From Diadema setosum (taxonomy: Eukaryota; Echinodermata; Echinoidea; Diadematoida; Diadematidae): a DNA stretch of 64,000 nucleotides. This document shows positions 56,481 through 64,000 of this stretch, in pieces (position 1 is the stretch's first letter; every line of letters begins with the position of its first letter). The position numbers and the translations under genes were made by a program. The notes under the pieces are model-generated. The model was not told the DNA's origin. It searched no databases and was given only the letters and a program-made list of their open reading frames with translations. The DNA lies in the NCBI RefSeq assembly GCF_964275005.1, contig NC_092692.1, forward strand, positions 14,453,584-14,517,583. Direction: 5' to 3'.

Positions 56481-56541
56481 GTAGTTGAACAAGGGAGGTT
56501 GATCCTACTCTCCCAGTTGAATAGAGTTATGCATAAACTAC
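56481..56541. mobile_element. 25-bp element with perfect 7-bp TSD in a hairpin site
   Basis: 56490-56514 begins CAAGGGAGGTT and ends ACTCTCCC, an imperfect inverted pair. Flanks are identical AGTTGAA (56483-56489, 56515-56521). The empty site is GTAGTT-17nt-AACTAC, whose left arm overlaps the duplication. Confidence 0.75.
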
Positions 56542-57408
56542 ATGTCTTCTAAATAATATTGTGCTACATTCTCGAATTTACTTTGGTAGGGAATTGGCTT
56601 GTAAGCGCTATTTCAGGGGTTACATTCTTGTTGAAGGCTGTCATACCCCGAGATCATTCTCTCCAACTACGTAGTTATGCAGTTATATCTAGATACTTTG
56701 AATCATGGTTTCACTCCGTGAAATGCATCTCAACAGGAACTCCATTTTATCTTTAATCTGCACAGATCTGTTGGAACATGTGCTATAATAAAGACCCATA
56801 ATCATTTGAAAACACCCATCCCCCGGCTATTGGTAGTAAGTGTCTCTAATGGCATTTCAATGTGATAAATTCGATGGTATATCACTATCATATGATCGAT
56901 ATCTACGTGGATTCTTTGGATTTGTGCAAATTGTAAGCTCTGTTGTGCCTTCTGAGAATTTGGATTTATTTAATACTGAAAAACAAGTTAACCAATAGAA
57001 CTTCCAATTTTGAAAAACAAGAAACAAAGCGAAAAATGTATTAGAAGATTAACTGGCTCGCTTCGGGGCACTATCGCTATAGTGTCATGTGATTGGAAAC
57101 GGTGACCTGAAAGAGAGCACGTGGTCTCCCAGAACACATTGCGTCCTCCCCACGCAATGGTATCAAAATCAGCATCAACAGCATGTACCGAATGTCCACC
57201 CCCCCAAAAAAAAAAAATATATATACAATGTATATACACCTGTATATATATATATATATACATATACAGGTGTATATACATATATATGCATATATATATA
57301 TATATATATATATAATGGGACCCTCAGCCATGATTTCTTTAAAAGTAGTGATTCAATCCAAATACAGTTTCAGGGTATGAAACTATAACTTATACCCACA
57401 TCTTACAG
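56542..57408. other. No gene recognised
   Basis: C-run followed by A-run at about 57197-57217, then a long (TA)n-rich tract to about 57315. No exon. Confidence 0.45.
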
Positions 57409-57607
57409 AAAACGCCATCCGATTTTGCCTCAGTGGTCAAAGAGAAATGATGAGTTTTGTAGAGCACGTCAGGAATCCCTTCCCTCCAAGTTCTGTCCGT
57501 TGTGTCCACACATTATGCAATTCCAAGAGCATCCAAGTGCTAAATCTTGGAAGAATCTGACCTATGACATGCTCCACAACGATCCACATTTCTCTGTGAC
57601 CACTTAA
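57409..57607 (+). CDS. Possible terminal exon, unknown product
   Basis: After the acceptor-like CATCTTACAG an open frame reads KRHPILPQWSKRNDE..., with a cysteine pair in KFCPLCPHIMQFQEH, and stops at TAA (57607). Balanced composition and a zinc-finger-like C-x2-C...H are mildly suggestive. There is no upstream exon to join, and it is on the strand opposite the gene whose intron holds it. It may be a TE fragment or chance. Confidence 0.22.
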
Positions 57608-58681
57608 CCAAATTGAGTGGGGTTTTCTGCAAAATATAGCTAAGGTGTTATATTTTAAGACCCAGAAGCAGCATTAGACAGTTTAATCATATTGGAATTC
57701 ATCAATGTAAAAACCCGATTGTTTTGTTGTGCTTTGTTTTGATTTTTTGTTTGTTTGTGTGTTTGTTTGTTTGTTTGTTTGTTTTTTTGTTTTTTTTTTG
57801 GGGGGGGAGGGGAGGGGAACATACTGTATAGTGCTACACGGCCTTGCGATGGATGAAAAAAGAGCCGTTAGACGTGCCAAGCTGTTGCAACGTCCCTGCA
57901 TGGACCGGTTCTTATAGGGTCCATGGTCCCTGGAACTAAAAAGGTCATAGTTTGCTCAGCCCTTGCCACTTCACGACAAAAACAAGTCCCGAGGAGAAAG
58001 CGGCCTTCTCTTCGCTGTCGAGTCGAATCGCAATACCCCGTTATAATGCTGCACGCCACCTGTCTTGATTGGATCGTTTTTAACCCCCACGTCCTGTCGA
58101 CATCTATAATCCCTTTATTTACTTCCTTTTCTGTATCAAGGAGAAGAAATAAGGATCAATCGATTGGTGTATAAAAACACGAGATGAATAATAGCCTCCT
58201 CGGGTCATTGTGGACCTCCACCACCTCCCGCAATGCTGGGCCCTATCTTATGCCGGACTAACACACAATGGCCTTTGAATAGGCCCTATACTATTATGAT
58301 GCATCGTCTCGATTCTTAGCAGGCGCCGAATCGACACCTGTGCTGGAGTCTTTTTCCAGACCTGGCCATACTCGAGTTTGCCATGACGAGAGGGCAGCAA
58401 AGGGCAATTCGAAAACCTATAATTGCTTGTAAAAGTTCAAGTGTGTATGTCTGGCTGTGGTCAGACCTCAGCATTGACAACATTTAGTCATAGAGTGCAG
58501 GTATGGAAACTGCTCACCGCTGACTACCGTAATACTCGCTGCTCTTTCAAGGACCTGTGCAATGCAAAAACGTTACTTGTGTTGATTTTTAATATCCTGA
58601 GAGCCACTTGTGTGGCCAATAAAATATCTAAATATGTGTCATACATGACTGTGTAATGTTTTATTGCTTTTCCGCAGATCA
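57608..58681. other. Intronic, no exon; one bare hairpin
   Basis: T-run then G-run at about 57785-57807. Hairpin CATGGACC-11nt-GGTCCATG at about 57899-57925 is preceded by CGTCCCTG, reminiscent of the right end of the 7-bp-TSD family. Nothing coding is supported. Confidence 0.4.
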
Positions 58682-58730
58682 CTTGGATCAGGGAGGTGGA
58701 AGAGAGCCTCTTTCACCTCCCTGCCTGGAT
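58682..58730. mobile_element. 35-bp hairpin element, 6/7 TSD
   Basis: 58689-58723 begins CAGGGAGGTGGAAGAG and ends CTCTTTCACCTCCCTG. Flanks CTTGGAT and CCTGGAT match at 6 of 7. Confidence 0.8.
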
Positions 58731-59570
58731 CCGCCCCCCCCCCCCCAAAAAAAAATATATATATATCATCCATACAAAGAGTTTATAACATTTTCTATCA
58801 ATCACTGTTCCATTTCCAATGTGATTAAAGAAGACATTGGAATACACCTTCCCCTAATCTGGCCATATAAACTTGCATTTTTCAATAGGCTTGACCACTT
58901 ATGATAAAAAAAGACGTGTTTAATAGCATGGAAATTATAGTAGGTTCAGGGGAAAGTGCCTTCCACCGAGTTCCAGTGATTTTTGTTAATCGAATCAGTA
59001 ATGTAGCATTGATCGACAGGTGATGTCATCGGCAGAATGTTTGGGTTTTTTTTTGTGGGTAGATCCAAGTAACCTAAAGAAAATAGCAGAAAAAATATTA
59101 AGTATATGGGACAAAGTTTTGAGATATTCTGCATAGGTCCTGTTCCCATGGAGACACATTGTGATACAATATAACCCCTATGTCAAGTATTGTCAAGTGA
59201 TTTTTTTTTTTCATTTATTTTGGAGTGACCTCAGGAATCACTTTTTGAGTGATCCCTGAGGTCACTCCGAAATAAGCGATAATAAACATCTTCACTAAAA
59301 ATTCACTCCAATTTCACTTTAGTCTAACCTCACTCTATTCCGTTATTCACTCTTTCAACATTTTCAACATTTTCACTCCTTTTTTTTGGGGGGGGGGAGG
59401 GGGTAGAGAGTGAGCAGCCACAATGATACAGAGTGGTGTATGAATTCTCAGAATACGATGCAACTTTTATCATCTATTTCTCTCGTATTAATGAGGACGT
59501 CTTGGAGCATGAGCTCCATGCTTGAGGAAGTGATCGTGGTATTTCCTCTAGGTCTACCCTATGGAAGAAC
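58731..59570. other. No gene recognised
   Basis: C-run then A-run at 58734-58754, a 20-bp-scale inverted repeat GGAGTGACCTCAGG / CCTGAGGTCACTCC at about 59222-59269, and a T-run then G-run at about 59380-59398. Confidence 0.45.
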
Positions 59571-60630
59571 AAGAGACCCGCGGGTCTAGCGCTCACCTGA
59601 GTATCGCAAGTTCACCTTTCACGCAGTCACTAATTTAAATTATTCACAGCTCTACTAAAATTTGACCAGGCATTCTCAAGTAGAAGATGAAAATGTACAA
59701 TAAGGGCCCAAATTTTTTAAGATTCCTTAATTTGGGGGGATTGGAGCCCCCTGGGGCCCACTGGGTGGGGCATGGTGCCCACTTTGATAAATTGAGATCC
59801 TGACCCCCTAGGGATGCTACCTGCCAAGTTTGACGAAAATCCATCATGAGGTTTTCAGGAAGAAGATGAAAATGTACAATTCAGGCCCCCATTTGGACCT
59901 TCCCAACCCCCCCCCCCCCCCTGCCCCCAAGAGGGGCACCCCTGGATCTGCTATGAACAAACTTGAAACTACAGTCATTAATGTACTCACTCATAGTATT
60001 ATCTTAGCTCTATCACTTCAGATTCTAGAGAAGTTTTGTAAAGATTCCTTCATTTTGGGGGGCCCCTGGGTGGGGCATGGTGCCCATTGTAACAAAATGA
60101 GATCCTAACCCCCTAGGGATGCTACCTGCCAAGTTTGGTGAAAATGGGTCATGGGGTTCTCAAGAACAAGATGAAAATGTACAATTTAGGCCCTATTAGG
60201 ACCCCTCCCCATCCCCCCCCCCCCCCTCCCCTGGGTCGCAAGGGGGGCACCCCTGATTCTGCCATGAACAAACTTGAAACTACAGTCATCAATGTACTAA
60301 CTCATAGTATTAACTTAGCTCTATCACTTCTGGTTCTAGAGAAGAAGATTTTTAAAGATTCCATAATTTTTGGGGGGTTGGGCCCCCCTGGGGGCCCCCT
60401 GGGTGGGGCATGGTGCCCATTTTAACAAATTGAGTTCCTAAGCCCCTAGGGATGCTACCTGCCAAGTTTGATGAAAATTGGTCTTGGGGTTTTCAAGAAG
60501 AAGATGAAAATGTAAAAAGTTTACGCACGACGGACGACGCACGACGGACGACGCACGACGCACGACGGACGCCGGACGAAGGGCGATCGCAATAGCTCAC
60601 TTGAGCCTTTGGCTCAGGTGAGCTAAAAAG
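59571..60630. repeat. CTCACCTGAG-type dispersed repeat with internal tandem units
   Basis: The start GAGACCCGCGGGTCTAGCGC then TCACCTGAG; the end TTTGGCTCAGGTGAGCT forms an inverted counterpart. Inside are about three 300-330-bp units marked by GATGCTACCTGCCAAGTTTG at about 59814, 60118 and 60451 and by GAAAATGTACAA, each with a C-run and a GGGGCATGGTGCCC palindrome. Before the end lies a run of ACGACGGACG-type repeats (60526-60582). A truncated copy is at 43677-44150. Such CTCACCTGAGC-ended repeats are common in marine invertebrate introns. Confidence 0.85.
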
Positions 60631-60651
60631 GAACAAGGATACTCTCAATCC

Positions 60652-60707
60652 CTCATACCACGGAGGTGGGAAGAGATGAAGTTCATCTTCCACCTCCCTG
60701 CTTACAG
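60652..60707. mobile_element. 42-bp hairpin element
   Basis: 60659-60700 begins CACGGAGGTGGGAAGATG-like and ends CATCTTCCACCTCCCTG with a perfect inner stem (GATGAA-GTTCATC). The flanks match poorly (4 of 7), so it is likely an older copy. Confidence 0.6.
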
Positions 60708-61342
60708 ATACCTGATGTTGATATCAATTCATGAAACATATCACACCATAGCTCCATGATATAACGTTCCATTGAGGAATGTCACGTCCCTCGAACTTTT
60801 AGTCGTGCCTGCCAACATCTGGGACAGAAGTTGGGGAGCGATGAGTGACTGGCACAGGAGTAATTCTTCTTGACAACATAAACAGTCAGAAGGGATTGGA
60901 CCATTACAGAAGTGATGCCTATTTCTTAGTACATGTGCATGATGACATTGTAGCAATTAACACACCTGCTATCTGCTAGAGGTTAGAGGTCACCGGTGGG
61001 CGTATACAGCGAATGACGTAAATCATTTCCGACTCTATACCATGACCGTGGGAGGTTTTTCGTTTTAATATGTCCATTATCGGTGTAGAGGATTTAGTAT
61101 TTTGTTGTGGGTTTTTGTTGTTTCTCTACGCGCGTATCTATTTGATTGTTTTTGAAGTTTGTTTTTTTGTTGGTTTTTTTTTCTGTTTGTTTGGTTGGTT
61201 TTTTTTTTTTGGGGGGGGGGGGGCAAAGGGTGGGGGTTATGATGGGAATATGCCAGTGGTTTCTACTCTTCTGACGTGGAACTATAGGAGAGAAAGTGAA
61301 GCGAACAGTGGCGGACTTACGAGAAGCAAGGCTATATATAGT
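60708..61342. other. No gene recognised
   Basis: T-run then G-run at about 61199-61223. The open frame 61070-61375 is rich in Phe/Gly from these tracts and not credible. Confidence 0.45.
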
Positions 61343-61760
61343 TTAAAGGGATGGGTACAGTTTTGGTTGAGATAGGGAATCAATCAGCTTTTATCTCTTA
61401 GTGAGATGATTATGAACCACTTTTAATATGAAATATTGAAGAGCATATAATTCTGAGAGGAATTCAAAGTCATTTGATGAAAATCGGCTTTGAAATGGCT
61501 GAGATGTCTAAAAACAAAGTGGACCTACTGAAACGTGGGACCCGCCTTTAGGACCACTTTGTTTTACTTTGTTTTTGAATATCTCATCCATTTCAAATTT
61601 CAAAACCGATCTTCATCAGATAAACTATGAATTCCTCTTAGAATTGTATGCTCTTTAATATTTTATATAGGACCTACAAGTGGTTTCTAATTATCTCACA
61701 AAAAGTTAAAGCCTGAATCTCCATCTCAACCAAAACCATACCATGACGGCATCCCTTCAA
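61343..61760. mobile_element. TTAA-type MITE, about 418 bp
   Basis: The left TTAAAGGGATGGGTACAG and right CATACCATGACGGCATCCC match other members, with the right TTAA mutated to TTCAA. Long inverted arms mirror each other (TTTTGGTTGAGAT / ATCTCAACCAAAA, GAGGAATTCA / TGAATTCCTC). The centre is near GTGGGACCCGCC. Same family as 50512-50900. Confidence 0.85.
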
Positions 61761-63533
61761 TGCATTTCTTCCTGCAATAGTTCGAGATTTGTCTTTAATC
61801 GTTCTTTGGCGAGACAAGATAATTACAAGTGTGAAGCTCTCTCTTTATACACAGGTATTAGACGGCTTATTTATCAAATGATTATTGTACAATAAATCCT
61901 ATGACTAAACAACAACAAAAAAAAATCACTCATCAAAAGTTTCCTTCACAAGAAAAGTAAGTATTCACGCTGGTATAGTCGAGAATGGCATGATACAAAT
62001 CATATTCCAAAGATTCTGTGTGTGTGTGGGGGGGGGGGGGGGGGAGGAGGGGGATGGGATGTAATGTTTATGCAGGCCCTATATAAACAGTAAAGAAAAT
62101 TTTGATCTGCTAACTTTTCCACTGTAAAGAATTTTAACAGTCGAATTACAATCTTATTAGCAAATAAAAAACACAATTTGAGGGGTTATTTGTTTTAAAA
62201 AAAAAGGACAGCAAGTGTATCTCCATAATCTGCCTTTTCATTCCGGAAACGTAGCGAAATGTTCCTTTAACTCTATCTCGCTCTCTTTCCCTATTGTGCA
62301 TGGAGACACTGTAAAATTCCAGCCCTGCTGTCAGAAACACGGCTTGGTGAGTAAATGAGGATTCGAACACAAGAGTATGACCTGCGAGGCTACTGCCCCA
62401 TCGCAAACTGCGTTTGATTTGGGTTTTTTTCTTTTTTGTTTATTTGTTTGTTTGTTTTGAGCTGCAATATTCTTCGCGAGGAACCCTATCAACAATCGCA
62501 GCGACCCACCTAAATAAGAAATGGCTAAATCAATTCGCGGAACAGGCCTGATCACGTGGCATTTCTGGGAACACCGGGAAGACCCCTAGTATTTTTCCAG
62601 GAGAACTCAACTACTTTCAACTGAAAAAAAACCCCCCTCAAAACACACACACAAACCAACATCAAAGACAACCACAAATCACCTCTGACCTCAACTCTGT
62701 AGGGAAAAGTGAAACTCACAATTTTGACCTCTTCCCGTCATCACAATTGTTTATGGTTTGTGACGGCTGGAGACCGATAATTGAAAGTGACGCGATCGGC
62801 TCACGTTACTTACCTCAAGAAAGAATTCTCTGCTCTGAGGGCAGACCGCCACATGCACTTTTATTTGTATTTTAATATGTTCATAGGTTTATACTGACCA
62901 AATACCCAAATATGACGTTTCCGAGAAATAATTCCATTCTCTCATCCCTCCCCCCCCCCCCCCGCCCCTCTTTCCCCTTCGGAGAGGGAGGGGCGGGGGC
63001 GAGGGGAGGGTGAGCCAATGATGAGCCGTGCAATGGTTCATGTTATAATCGAGTATGCCTCTACATGATGACTCATTTGAATTGAACACGTGTACGCAAC
63101 AAGTTTTCGATGAGGAAGCTCAAAAGAAAGAAAGACATAGAGAATCATTTGAGGAAGTGGTGGTCTCTATATGTTATCTCGTGATTAATTTTTTACTTTA
63201 TTTGTTTTTACGTTACCACATGTTAGGTGGCCAATTAGTGTGATACAATGTATGATATAATAGCGACATGAAACTGAAACAGTTTTTGCCCTCTTTCAAA
63301 GTTTCGCTGGTGAATCATTTGCTCGTTGTTTAGTGTGTTTGACTATTTTGATCGTTGTTATGGTTGCAATAGAAATAAGCAAACATGTGGATGAGGAGGT
63401 GATAGCATTCACAGGAAAAGCTGTCATCACAAACCATAAATCACGTGATAAGGACTAAAGTATAGGAAAAGGAAATAGCTCCTATCGCAAAATTTATCTA
63501 TTCTCACTTGAATAACGCGATCTCCAAATGCAC
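61761..63533. other. Intronic, no exon seen
   Basis: G-run at about 62029-62044 after (GT)n, and a C-run with a nearby G/C-rich inverted stretch at 62949-63008. No frame with a motif. Confidence 0.4.
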
Positions 63534-63592
63534 ACCATGGAGCGACAGCATGGTTACACCAGGGAGGTGGCTTTCCACCTCCCTGGTTACAC
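63534..63592. mobile_element. 26-bp hairpin element with perfect 7-bp TSD
   Basis: 63560-63585 is CAGGGAGGTGG-CTTT-CCACCTCCCTG, with perfect 11-bp ends and a 4-nt loop. Flanks are identical GTTACAC (63553-63559, 63586-63592). The left duplication abuts the palindrome ACCATG-9nt-CATGGT (63534-63554). It lies 58 bp from exon 1 of the secreted-protein gene, inside its first intron. Confidence 0.9.
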
Positions 63593-63649
63593 CAACTCCT
63601 CGTGAAAGTCGTATCTTTGACTACGATGTGAGTAAGTAAAATGGCTTAC

Positions 63650-63737
63650 CTTGCAAAGGGTCGACGTTGAGAACTGCCATGCTGAAGCTGAAGAACGACA
63701 ACACCACCAACAGGACTGGTACGGCGCTCGATTTCAT
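63650..63737 (-). CDS. Secreted cysteine-rich protein, exon 1 (signal peptide)
   Basis: ATG at 63737 begins MKSSAVPVLLVVLSFFSFSM, an n-region lysine followed by a 17-residue hydrophobic core, then AVLNVDPLQ and donor G|GTAAGC. This is a classical secretory signal with likely cleavage near SMA-VLN. The phase-1 donor matches exon 2 at 50501. Joined coding length is 696 nt, 231 residues. Additional phase-neutral exons in the 13 kb intron cannot be excluded. Confidence 0.75.
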
Positions 63738-64000
63738 GATTGATGACTATTTTCGCTCCCAAGAGAAGAAAGTTGGTAATACTGCAGTTGCTCGGGTCAG
63801 CCCACGTGAAGTCTAATGTTTATCGTAGTCTTTTCTTTCTTCTGACCGTTTCGTCGAATAGGCAGTATGAATGTATGCTGGCTTGGATTGCTATTTGTAG
63901 CATTAATATTGTAACGAGTATGAAAACTTCACTGCTGGAGCTGTTAGGAGTCGAAAATTCGCGATAATTCAGCCCTTGGTCGCGTCAGCGTTTCTCGTTT
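63738..64000. other. Upstream of the secreted-protein gene
   Basis: Expected 5' UTR/promoter of the minus-strand gene. No TATA box is obvious within 100 bp of the ATG, and nothing else is recognised. Confidence 0.35.

Noticed and set aside
59501..59560. GGAGCATGAGCTCC followed by TTGAGGAAGTG...TATTTCCTCTAG
   Set aside because: Looks like a hairpin beside a degenerate element, but the ends do not fit the CARGGAGGT consensus and no 7-bp duplication is found.

Overview
The window is animal nuclear DNA, most likely from a marine invertebrate deuterostome (echinoderm, hemichordate or lancelet type). Evidence: split genes with GT-AG introns, many LINEs and MITEs, a tRNA-derived SINE, and a Ty3/gypsy-class LTR element whose integrase follows the protease directly, the pol order known from the deuterostome Gmr1 group. 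There are no bacterial operons, rRNA genes or CRISPR arrays. Most of the sequence is repeats; three host-type genes can be assembled from exons, all on the minus strand.

Layout. 0.6-2 kb: a 1.3 kb inverted-repeat transposon that carries a second transposon. 3.8-5.5 kb: LINE remnant and a fold-back repeat. 7.2-8.8 kb: a two-exon cysteine-rich gene with an in-frame amber codon. 10.2-18.4 kb: one CR1/L2-like LINE interrupted by a second LINE, with a pogo/Tigger-like MITE at the junction. 19.9-25.9 kb: a complete LTR element (two ~1.15 kb LTRs, 4-bp target duplication, tRNA-Pro-like primer site, intact Gag-protease-integrase ORF) that lacks reverse transcriptase and RNase H. 28.8-38.8 kb: a five-exon METTL27-like methyltransferase gene. 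Its introns hold a SINE, a ~475-bp tandem array and a Harbinger-derived element. 49.4-63.7 kb: a three-exon gene for a secreted cysteine-rich protein with a 13 kb first intron.

Most unusual signal. A transposon family with termini CAGGGAGGTG/CACCTCCCTG makes 7-bp target duplications. It appears as two long copies (1339 and 723 bp) and as at least a dozen extremely short copies (about 16-44 bp) that are little more than the two ends joined as a hairpin. Seven copies have perfect 7-bp duplications. About half of the insertion sites lie in or beside a pre-existing short palindrome, so the family may select hairpin/cruciform DNA as target.

All calls were made by eye from sequence. Exon joins rest on splice consensus, codon phase and protein continuity, not on transcripts.
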